Source: Phytopythium helicoides (Eukaryota; Oomycota; Peronosporomycetes; Pythiales; Pythiaceae). From it: a stretch of 64,000 nt of DNA. This document shows positions 1 to 10,282 of the stretch, one piece after another. The notes beneath the pieces were generated by a model that saw only the letters and a list, made by a program, of their open reading frames with translations, was not told where the DNA came from and ran no database searches. Position numbers and translations under genes: made by a program. Positions within the stretch are counted from its first letter, which is position 1. Each line of letters starts with the position of its first letter. Where the stretch lies: the NCBI GenBank assembly GCA_024867545.1, contig JANFNE010000011.1, positions 434,001 through 498,000 of the forward strand. The letters run 5' to 3'.

Positions 1-3000
1 CGATAGCAAAAACCATTCAGGTGATAGCAGTATTTTTTCAAAGCGTCGCGAGTTGCTCCGGCTTATTCTTCACCAGTTTGAGCCTCCTAATAGCCATACA
101 GAAACCAAGACTTCAAAACACTTTGGAATCTCTCAAGTAGACAAACCTGGAGATCAAGAAGGTACGGTGAGCCAAATGTCCCACGTTAACCTATCAAACA
201 TGCAACTTGTCCAGAATCTTGCAAGAAGTCGACGATGGCAATCGTGGTTTGTCAAGCTTCTACGAAGAGCTTCTAGTAGAGAAAGCAGTCCCAGCGAAGA
301 TCTAGACATCGCAATTGGTATCTTATCAGGTTATCCTAGCATCGACCCAGACGTGTTGCCAGCTAATATATGTAGGATTAGTGCCAGCCATACATCCGAG
401 TCATGGGTGGATGGCGTGGATGAGGAAACCATAGAGGCGATAAGGAGCTTTACGGCAGCTCATTTGGGGTCGAAGTGTTGGCAAAATATTGGGTTATTCT
501 TTCCGCAACACCCAGATGCAACAAGGTGGAACCAATATTCGTCTGAGCTTGCTGCCAGCGTTACACATATGAATTTACGAACGCGACTCATTCGATTTTT
601 GATGTGCCAGCTCCAAAAAGAAGGTCAGCCAGCGCACTGTTGGTCAACTTTCCTTGTTCTAAATCCTGTGATAGCTCAGTTTTTCTTTAGAGTCGGCTCG
701 GAATCTCTAATCAGTTTTGTAAAGAATGCGCTAGGAGCTGATGAAGCCTTGTCGTCTTATCATGACACTAATGCTCGGCGCCTTGTGGAACAAATTCAAG
801 ATACCTCCAAATGGAATTATCGCCCGGAAACTCTTGTTCAACAGCTTGAGTCACTACAGTGGAAGGTTTGGGAAGCGGCAAATTCTAGTCCACTCAGTTT
901 ATCAATGCAGGATTTGCTACCACCTAATCATCCGCTGGTTCAGAAATCACCTCTGGAGTCTGTTGCCGGTTCGATGGACCTATGTGGACTACAAGCATTT
1001 GCGCGTGAAAGTTTCCCAACAGTGAAACTACCTACAAGTAGCATAACAACAAACTCAGGGCTCTGGTTTTACGAAGCCGTGCTGTTGACGGATGGACTTA
1101 TGCAAATTGGATTTCTTGATGGAGACTTTGTAGCCGATCCTTCTCAAGGACAAGGTGTCGGTGACCATGCCAGCAGCTGGGCATTTGACGGTTATCGCTG
1201 CAAGAAATGGAATGTAAGCTCACAAGACTACGGCAGACGGTGGCGAGTGAACGACGTTATTGAGGTGCTACTCGACACTGATCGTATGGAGATCAGTTTC
1301 TTCTCAATGGACAGTTTCTAGGGGTGGCATTTTCAGCGCCTGCCATAACAGCAAGCACAACCATGTTCCCTGCAGCTTCCCTAAGCGTCTGCCAAGCGGT
1401 TGAGTTTGTGATTGGACCTCCACTTAGCAGCTCTACTCTCCACAAAATCACCTGAGGAAGTTCAGACGATGTATAAAAACGCCTTCAGGCATTGGCCACA
1501 ACTCGGGTCTTTGCAGGACCAACAGCGATTGAAGCCCGTCGTCGCTGCCATCAAAACCAGTACAATCCAGCTTGACGAGGATTGCAAGACTGACGTTTCG
1601 GAGTTTAAACCTTTGATTGACTGTAATGAAAAAAGCGCTCACGCTGAGGCAGGGAGCAGTAACGAGACCAGACATTTGTACACAACACATGCTGGATCCG
1701 ATTTAAAGGATATTTCAGACGAAAGCGTGTCACCTTGTGGAAATATCATTTCCGGAGAAGAAAGTCACCACCAGCTTCTTTATGCGGCCGTAGATTCCAA
1801 GGAGACATCAAATGAGTTCTCAGAAATCGAAGCCAGAGCAATACGACATCGCGAGGTAGTTGAAAGACTAAGCGCTCTTGGTATTCCTCTTGAAATGGCT
1901 CTCCACACAACTGTTGACTCTGGGGTTGCAGCACTTGGGACGAGTTCACTAGATGGAGAGGAGCTCTTAAATGTCGATACTTCAACTCCTTCAAAGTTAG
2001 CATCCAACACAGATAGCAATCTCTGTAGAAGCGAAACTATTAAATCTAATCTGGTCAATACTCAAAGTGGGATTGACAAGATCGCTGGAACAATTTACAA
2101 ACAGAACGACCAAATAATTGTGGATGATGAACTACAGCCAAACTTAGAGACAAGGGAGTATTTTACATACCGTCAATCCTACACAAGGGACACCCGCGAA
2201 ACACTAGATGCACTAGCGCTACAAAACAGCACTTCAACGTTGAAAGGTGAAAGCAACATCCGGACTAGCATTGCTCCGGTGTGCATCACAAGTGACTCCG
2301 CTCTATGCGTCTTGTATTGTCGCCAAGTATTGTTTTCATTTATCACCCGGAAGCACGATCAAACGAGCACCAGTTATGCAGATTTGTATGGAATAGTTTC
2401 CAAGTGGAGTCAAGACCGACTGGGATTCATGAACCTTGTGAGAGTCTTAATTGGGCTTCACCCAAACGAACCTACAGGAATGATCCCTGATGACGAGTCT
2501 GGCATATCGTACCCGTCCCAGATGGACATTACGATTGAAAAGTTGCTGTGCATTGAGTTTGATTTAGCTACTGCAAGCAGTCCGCATGATTCGGATGATA
2601 TTGGACAGCTTCATCTCCCAGTCTTCGCCGCATTGTTTGATTCTGTACAGCAGCAATCTCAGGATATTATCGCTCAATCAAAACAGCAAGATTATTCGGC
2701 CCGATCATATATACTTGGATATGATGCTACATGGCATTCATGGATCAGCAAGGTATTGATCACATTTGCAGAAATTGCAACCAGCCGCATGAAACGAGAC
2801 GGAGGTATTTCCCCATTACTTTTGAAAATATTACTGACGACCTGCTTCAGCTCTACATTTCTTGCACACATTGCAAAAATTGCGTTGAGTATGACGAATC
2901 CAACTCTATTAGTTTTCAAATATTGTGCACGAAAACGTCTTGCCCAAATGTGCAGAGTTCTGAAAATTTTTGCTCACGAGAATGATTGGAAGACACTGGA

Positions 3001-6000
3001 AGTCGGCATGTCAGTCCAGGAAGGAGGTTTGCAAGATGTAGCTCACCATATTAAAGATATCATACCGATACCAACCACCATCGAACTTCTTGCAAAGCGA
3101 TGGCGTCGCGAGAAAGAAAGTTGCGTTTATGCATCAGACTTGACAAGCGCACTGTTTGAGTTGATTGTACATGTACCATGGAGTACGCAACCGTTCGACT
3201 ATATGGATGTACAAAACAAAGTCCAAAACCATGCACCTCTCGAGTTGCGCATCAACAATATAGCATCGCATCATTTAGGTTTGTCTTGGGGATGGAAGCA
3301 AGATGTGCCATCTGAAGATGAATTAGTTGGCTCGGATGCAGGAGATGAGAGCAATTCGGGATTCAAGTATCATCGTGGAAGCTTGGTCTCTCTCCATGTG
3401 GAAGCATGCACGCCAATTCATGAGCCGTACCACCGAAGTATCAAATCACCATCCCAGGTTCACTCTTGCCCAGGATCGATAAAGCTTCAAAATCTTGCAT
3501 CAGATACTATGTATCGCATTCGTGCAGTTTTGGCGGAGCAGTCCTACATCCCAACCTTCACTTTAGATGAGGAAGAGAGCACATGCGAGCGTGTTTTGAA
3601 AGAGGTTTATGTCCAAACACCACCTGAGCCCATGTTTGAGCTTGATCGCTTGTCGGCGGGGAAGAACCTTGTGGTGCTGAGCCAAAACTTGACTGTAAAA
3701 AACGCAATCAACAAGAAATGGCACTCAGTGCGCAGTACTGTTGGTTTTGAAGAAGGTGTTCACGAGTGGCAAGTTAGAATCGATGTCTGTATCTCCAAGA
3801 ACATATTCATTGGCATATGCACAGCGCAGGCGTCGATGGAAAACTACATTGGGAGTGACGCGTATGGCTATGGATTTTTAGCAAACAAGGCTGTTTGGTT
3901 CAACAAAACAAAGCTCCATACGTACGGTGAAATCTTTAAACAAGGCGACCTCATCCAGGTAACGTTAGACTGCACTGAAAGGACGCTTTCATTTAGCCGC
4001 AATGGCGAGTTTTTAGGAATCGCAGCTACTAATGTCAAGGCAGGAGGCGGAAAAGTAGGATCCGGCAATGAACCAGTGTCACACAAGTGGTATCCGGCTT
4101 TTTCGTTGTACAACAAGGATGATCAACTAACTTTTATCCCTCCGTCGAGTCTTAGCCAGCAACCGAGCGTTAACAGGTTATCTACTGTAACGCAACATGC
4201 ATCCATGACGTCAATATTGAGAGCCGCGCAATACTTTCTTGCGTACGATGCAGAAGTTCTTTCCGATGGACTTTATGATCGCAACTCAGACAACTCGGCG
4301 ATGGATGCACTAGTCAGCGCTGGAGCTGCATTCTACATAAGTTGGCTATCGAGGAATGTGGTACTTAAGGAGATTGAATTAGGACATGTTGTATTAATCA
4401 ACTCAAGTCCGACAGCGACAGAAACGTTTGGTCTTCACAAAGGAGACACTGTCTTCACTCCAGAAGGTCAATGCACTGTACTAGGAGTGTACAACCACCT
4501 GTTATGGTTTGAAAAGGATCTTAGCGATAGCTATGAGTGTCTCGAAAAGTCAGACTGCGGTTTTGCATCAGTAGTAGGATCTTGGAACCTCTCAACCTGC
4601 CAGGAAATGCTGAAGAAAACTGAAGAATTTCCAATTCACCGGCGACAAAAAGAAGATAAGCCCACCAATCGAGAGGCTGACACTATTAGCCACTCGGACT
4701 TCCATAAGTGTCAGCAGCAATGGAATACTGGAAAAGAAGCTGCGAGCATGGATATTATCGTCATGGGTTTCCTTGAGAAAGTAGCTGAAAAGCTAGGGGC
4801 AGCATCTCCTCTAGAGCTCTCTTTCCAAGAAGTGGAGAGTGCTTGGAATAAAGAGAAGCATGAATTTGAGACAAAACTACAGAGCCATTTTGCCGAATGT
4901 CCGAGTGGTAAAATAAGCCCACGTCGTTGTTTCCTTTCTCGAGCAGCATTTTTGATGGTTTTGAATGTCAATGTTTATAAGTTTATTCGAGTTTCGTTGG
5001 CACGGAATAGCTATGAGCGTTCCTTTTCAGCAATCTCATCGCTCAGTGGAGAGAACCCAGCTGACGGGTCATTGCCATCACCAAACAATCGTGATGCTCA
5101 GACTGAAAATGCAATTGTTGTGCTCAGTGCTACTCTTGAGTCATCCCTGCTATCAGATAGAAGAACAAACTCCTTTTGCTCCAAATCGCTGACTTCACTA
5201 CTCTTCCGTGCACAAAGGAGCGGCTTATCACAGAAGACTTAAAGTCGTCAACAACAACTACTCCTGTCTCAGCAGCCCCAGAGGCTGAGCAAGACACAAC
5301 TGGCAATTTGCCATCTTCTAATGCTGTGGATCTACCCATCATTACTATTGCATATCCTTCAGCGCCTCCATGTGTGCCGTTCTGGGAGCTACATGACACC
5401 CAGAATATACGGTCGACAAGCAGATGCAAGTACTTCCTGCCGGATCAAAAAGTATCGGCATCGATTTTTTTGCAGCTTGTGAATCAGTTAACAGCGTACG
5501 ATTCATCTGAGTGGAGGAGAGAAATGGTTCGCCCATTTAATGTCCTGCCAATACTCCAGACTTTTGTCGTTGCTGTCACCAATCCCGCGGAGGCAAAAAC
5601 GTATATAGGGTTGAATAAGCAAGGGCCGCGCATGAATGAAGCGCATGGTCAAGAAAATGGCGAGTCGGACGCAACTTCACTCTCGACCGATACCGTGGAA
5701 CCTTGTGTAGAGTACTTGCAATTACTTGAATGTGCTTTACGAGAAGTGCAATCTCCTCAGCTACCGCTGTTTATCCCTGTCTACCACCTTACGCCCGATA
5801 ACTGCCCATGTTCGGACATCAAGCTCGATGTCAACACAAACCTCCTTTTTCCCCTTGCTGACTGTACTCAAGGCGGGTATTACCACCCAAGTCGCGAAGA
5901 TGTCTTACGGTGGTTCTTCGTCTTCGGCCAGATAATGGGAATCGCTTGGCGTAGTCAAGCGGTCTTGCCTCTCCAGTTCTTGTCAACCACGATGTGGAAC

Positions 6001-6518
6001 GAACTTGTCGATCCTTCTTCGACCTGCCATAGTGCAGAGAGCTCAGCAGAACATCGTTTCCAAGCAAAAGCCTATCAAGACACGATTGATTCGATTCGCT
6101 CCGGCTTGCTTTCTATCGTTCCAAGTCGCTGCTTGATACTTTGTGGCTCGGGCCTCAACCTTCGTTCGCGTCTCTCCGACTTGAATGTTAACTTCGTAGC
6201 ATAATCAGAACTCGAGCGACGTTTAGTAAGGATTCTCTGGTCCACGCAATGTTTTGGAAAGTTGTGGAAACTTTCAGCTCCACGGAACGGAGACTTTTCG
6301 CAAAGTTTTTGGTCGCAGGAAAACCGATTGAGGTGTCGGATGTTGTGCTACAACTTGCCGAAGCGCCTTCTGATGGCAGAGAACGACCCGATGCGAGCTT
6401 TCCCGTGATCACAGTCATCGACGAACGCACGAGACGCATACATCTGCCGGAATATTCCAGCTCAACTGCATTGCGTGCCAAGTTGACCCTAACGATAACA
6501 AATGTTCAGGAACAGTAG
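1..6518 (+). CDS. large two-SPRY, HECT-domain-like protein, 5' partial
   Basis: The frame is open at base 1, so the start lies upstream. Seen: a first SPRY/B30.2 domain at about nt 980-1410, a second at about 3690-4160, and a HECT region from about 5480 to the stop at 6516-6518. HECT hallmarks are an N-lobe stretch near 5905-6000 (WFFVFGQIMGIAWRSQ) and a C-lobe stretch from 6249 (FWKVVETFSSTERRLF). HECT proteins normally carry ubiquitin on a C-lobe cysteine; here the aligned residue is Arg (codon 6426-6428). I infer an intron at 5208-5272. Frame breaks near 1318, 1412 and 6190 interrupt otherwise good domain sequence: the SPRY1 end reads through in another frame as LGVAFSAPAI, and the HECT sequence resumes as LRSIIRTRATF. 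The overall plan may resemble HECTD4-like giants, but I am not sure of the subfamily. The gene converges on the MFS gene. Confidence 0.75.
5208..5272 (+). other. intron of the SPRY/HECT gene (inferred)
   Basis: Upstream coding in frame 2 runs into a stop at 5242, and downstream coding resumes in frame 1. A 65-nt GTGCAC...TCTCAG segment joins the two frames in phase 1 (..SLLF-P-APEAEQD..). Its size matches other introns in the window. The donor is not the strongest type, so this is a model. Confidence 0.5.
6426..6428 (+). other. HECT catalytic-cysteine position, encodes Arg
   Basis: HECT C-lobes end with a T-C-F-x-x-L-x-LP-x-Y pattern in which Cys forms the ubiquitin thioester. This C-lobe reads DERTRRIHLPEYSS. 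Counting back from LPEYSS puts Arg (CGC) where Cys is expected. The frame is unbroken from FWKVVE at 6249 to the stop, so local mis-framing does not explain it. TGC to CGC is one transition. Confidence 0.6.
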
Positions 6519-6888
6519 AAAAATAGATTTGATGTCTAAATGGTTCATTCGATCCTTAAATATACACGAGAAGACTAATGCCCTCCCTATCTCACCCTGT
6601 CACTTTACCGCGCGCTCACAGCGCTCGTAAATAATACAAAATGATCTCGTGGTGCTCGTTGTCGAGAAACAGCAGCTGCATGAGTCATGCGCGCCTCTGA
6701 GGTGATTGATTGCACCTTAGAGCTCGACTTCAGAGTGGGCCGTTGATCGCCCTATTCTATCTCGACCAGGTTAGCACCTGGGCGAACAAGATCGTCCGTA
6801 AGCTTCTGCGAGCTTGAACGATCTGGTGGAACGGCGTACGTCAGCTCGGACTGCCGACCGTTAAAATGTGCTGTTGGCTGGGTTGGGC
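6519..6888. other. convergent intergenic gap
   Basis: These 370 bp separate the 3' ends of the HECT-like gene (plus) and the MFS gene (minus). AT-rich sequence follows the HECT stop at 6519-6570. I see no open frame with coding character and no RNA gene. It probably holds two 3' UTRs and polyadenylation sites. Confidence 0.5.
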
Positions 6889-8564
6889 TTACACAGCGCG
6901 TTCTGGGGTTCCGTGCAATTGACCGGATTGCCCGTCTTCCAGTGTGCGAGCTTCCACAAGCGCCGGGTTGGCGACGGGGTCTTCGTCATCCATGGAGAGA
7001 GCCCGCGAGCGCTTGCTTGGAGCACTCAGCACCCATCCGTTGCGGCTATCATCAAAAATCAGGAAGATCGCCAGAATAAATGTGATCACCTGCCATACCC
7101 AGCAGCATCAACATATCAGCTTCGTAGCTACCCGTGTCATCGCGAAGGTAGCCGATCACCAAGTTGCCCACCGTGGCTCCAATAGCATCCGCGATCTCCA
7201 CAATGCCAAATGCTGTTCCAAAGCTCTTGCGGCTGACGGAGTTGGGGATCGCAGCCATCAGGATCGTAGGCGTGAACGAAAGGCAGATTGAGATCAGCAT
7301 CATCGACACAATAGGAGACACCTCTGTGAAGATCATCAGCACGTATGCCAAGATTGACAACACCGAGGAGAAAATGATCAGGAACATCCGACCTCCGAAC
7401 TGGTCGATCATAAGCCCAATGAACGGCGCGAGGACGACGAAAGAGTGCGACACGCTGCTGACGATGCCAGCCTTGACGATCGAGTATCCGTACCGCTGGT
7501 ACAGGTAACTACTCGAGACATTCTGGAAGAGATGGAAAACGTTGATAAAGTTGACGTGGAGCAGCGCGATGATCCAGAACATGCGCGAGAACTGCTGCAC
7601 GCTCTCGCACGACATTTGCTTGTGGTGCGGGTGAGCCTGGCGCCAGCGGTGCTTCCTGCGCTTCTTCTCAGCGTACTCTTTGAGCCAGTGGAGCTCGGGG
7701 TCGAGCTCTTCATCACTTAGGACTCGGCTCTTGACAATTCGGCGCAGCCGGCCTGTAAACTTGCAGACGAGAAAGCCGACAAAGGCCGAGGCAACGCAGA
7801 CGGCCACGCCGTACCAAAGAGCCTGGACGTAGCCTCCAAAATAGAGCGCAATAGGAGCGACCGTCGCCTTGGCAAGCATCTTGGAGACGTTGGTGACGGC
7901 CACGCTGACGCCCATGGCAAATGTGAGCTCGCGGTTGCGGAACCAGAAGGCGATGAGCACGCGCGCGCCGACGACGACGCTACCCTCTCCGACGCCGAAG
8001 AATACGCGTCCAAAAGCGCGAGCCAGTAAAGCTTCATCTGCATGCCTAGTGCGAAGATGGCCTGTCCGATACAGATCCAGACGAGGAAGAAGCGGATGCT
8101 GCGGTGTCCACTCTTGTCCAGCAGGCGTCCGCCTAGCAGCGGCAAGAACATGCCTGGAACCGACACGGCCGAGATGAGCGCACCGTACATGGTGTTGGTG
8201 ATGGGGAAGTCGGGGTCGTCCAGCATCATCTGCTCGAGCGACGACAGGCCGTTCTGTATGTCCACCACAAGGTTCCAAGATCCGTCAGTCGGCGACCTTC
8301 TCCGGACGCACATCCCTCGCCTGGCCACCGTACCTTGACAAAGTGCCCGCCGAAGGGGATGCAGCTCATGAGCAGCAGCAGGAAGAAGCGGTGCGCGGGC
8401 GACGTCGTGGCCCAGAACTTCCACACCGGCGCCTTGACCAGCGGCGCGCGCGGCGGCGGCAAGCGCGCGGCCACCTCCGCGACGTACGCGGCGCCGCCGC
8501 CGCCGGCCGCGCGCACCAGCGGTGTGGCCTCGCTGGGCGAGGACGGCGGGTCCTTGGGCGCCAT
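6889..8564 (-). CDS. MFSD1-like major facilitator superfamily transporter
   Basis: This is a 12-helix MFS protein of the MFSD1-like (lysosomal/solute transporter) type. The start ATG at 8562-8564 sits in CCCCCATGGCG and is followed by a Pro/Ala-rich cytosolic N-terminus. Exon 1 (8334-8564) ends in helix 1 (FFLLLLMSCIPFGGHFVK); exon 2 begins NGLSSLEQM after an 80-nt intron. MFS motif A is visible after helix 2 (LLGGRLLDKSGHRSIRF) and a matching motif opens the second half (IGLMIDQFGGRMF). The central loop is long and basic (EKKRRKHRWRQ). Two one-base gaps interrupt the frame: near 8015, inside GRVFFGVGEGSV, and near 7090, before the last helix (VITFILAIFLIF). The stop is at 6889-6891. The substrate cannot be told from sequence; endolysosomal location is by family analogy only. 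Confidence 0.8.
8254..8333 (-). other. intron of the MFS gene
   Basis: The 80-nt GTACGG...ATACAG intron is phase 0 between FGGHFVK and NGLSSLEQ. Removing it restores helix 1 followed by the lumenal loop in one frame. The GTACG donor start recurs in other genes here. Confidence 0.75.
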
Positions 8565-10282
8565 GGGGGCGCAGTCAGCTAGTCGCGCGGGGCGTCCCGG
8601 CGGTGCGGCTCGTCCAGGAGCGCGCGGCTTGGGGCGGCGTGGGGAAATGCGCAATGAGCGAGGAGGCGGCGGCGGTGGGTGGCGGGTTGCGCGAAGGTCG
8701 CGCGAGCCCAACCTAGAGCGCGACCTAGAGAGCGCTGAGTGGCAGAGGGCGAGTTGCGGAATGGACGCCGACGGTTCCCCCGGACTCGCCGGCGGATCGC
8801 TGGAACGCGGCAGGTCGGACTCACGGGTGGCAGTGGCAGTGGCTCTCTCTCTCTCTTCACGCATCTCCTTCATGTCAGGATCGCGCGCACCTGCGGTTGC
8901 AGTCCGCGGCGATTTCAACTAGAGACTGCTTTTTTTGCGATAGATCTAAAATCAGGCTCGCAGCCGCCGAAACCGGTGGCGACGGGGCGGCTAAACCGCT
9001 GTCTAGCAGGGTCTAGGAGCGCCTGTTTGTGTGGCCGCAAAGCGTCGCCAGCAGCGGGGGAAGATTTGGCTCTCGGCCGGCATTTCGTCGCTTTCGGAGC
9101 CTCCAGTTGAGAGCTCCGGCCGCGAGCGGACGACGCTTGCACCAGTGCCACGCTGTCGACCAGGGGAAGGCGACGGAGCCGCGCCACGCCTGGCGGATTG
9201 GCGCCGAGCCACGCGCCAAGCGTGGGAAAGCGGGCGTCAATAACGGCGCTCCAAGATTGTCGCCTCGCTTTTCTAGGTTGCACCTTGGACCTGGCATACC
9301 ATATTTCAAAGGTAGATCACGCATTGATTTGTCAGGAATCTTTAAGTGATCACCTCGGCTGTTCGCGGGTGCCAACAAAGATCGCAGGTTTCGCACGGAC
9401 TGCACGCATCCGTTTCAAAAGATTGCTCCTCCGGCCAATCATCAGCGAGTCTCGCGACGGTTCGCGGGAGGCACGCGACTCCAGCCAATCAGCATCCGCC
9501 GTTGGCGATTTTGTACCGTCTGCGCGCAATCGAATCGGACCCGCTCGATGTGTACGGTACGGTGACTTGCACCACTTTTCTCGAGACATAAACTGCAACG
9601 CGTTCGTCTGCAGCGGATGAGTGGCGATACACATCGAATCCGCGCGAGTTCGTCGGGCTGAAGCGAGCTGCACGCGCTCTGGACGCTTGACTGCCTCACT
9701 TCGCAGACAGTCAGTTGACCAGCTCGGCCTCGCGAGGCGTGGGCGGGAGAGTCACCAGCGTCCACCGGTTTGGTGCTGGACTTGCAGCCTGTCGACAGCA
9801 CAATTTCAGCATGGCAGAGGGCGTTTGACTTTGGTGAGGAGCAAGCTGCTAGCGAACACCACTGACGGCTCCTTGACGCTCCTGGCGTTCGAGCCAGCAG
9901 GACGCGAGCTAATGGGAAGAGCACCCGACTGTATTCTACCAGCTCGTGAGACTCGGGGCAATGTCTCCTGAAAAGAGGCGCCACTGTACGTCTGTGTATC
10001 ATGCTCAGTCACTTCAACTTGCAAAGGTTCTTTCGAGCAGACCGGCCAAGTCGCGCGAGCTCCGCGAACGCGTGCCTGAATCAGGCTCTTGGTCTCTTGA
10101 CCAGGACGAGATGTTGCCACGCGTGACGCGCAGGTGACTTCCTCCGACACGTCGCAAAGACGCGTGCTTGCAACGTCGAGGTCCACCAGCCAGCCGACGT
10201 GGCATCGATCGCAGCGCTCGAGCCACGCGCTTTGACCCAATCAACCACGTCATTGCGATCTGTGCCGATATCCTTGTCAAGT
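8565..10282. other. 1.7-kb GC-rich region without a recognised gene
   Basis: It lies between the start of the MFS gene and the stop of DNA-PKcs. It has many short open frames on both strands, but none shows a domain, periodic hydrophobicity or a homologue I recognise. Two identical CCAATCA boxes sit near 9434 and 9485 in the plus orientation, and a CT-rich tract lies at 8847-8860. It presumably contains the MFS promoter (transcribed leftwards) and the DNA-PKcs 3' UTR. Its length is unusual next to gaps of 90-430 bp elsewhere, so a small gene or non-coding RNA could be hidden here. Confidence 0.4.

Noticed and set aside
8335..8922. 195-residue Gly/Ala/Arg frame on the plus strand
   Set aside because: It is antisense to MFS exon 1 and its GC-rich 5' region, with no recognisable domain.
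9885..9960. tRNA-like pieces (GTTCGAGCC stem-loop; GCTAATGGGAAGAGCA resembling a D arm)
   Set aside because: The T-arm-like element lies upstream of the D-arm-like one, the loop is the wrong size, and no acceptor stem can be paired.
9442..10240. Open frames of 144 and 186 residues on the minus strand in the 8.6-10.3 kb gap
   Set aside because: They overlap in different frames, are rich in Ser/Arg/Cys, and have no domain or regular pattern. Both are typical of random frames in GC-rich DNA.
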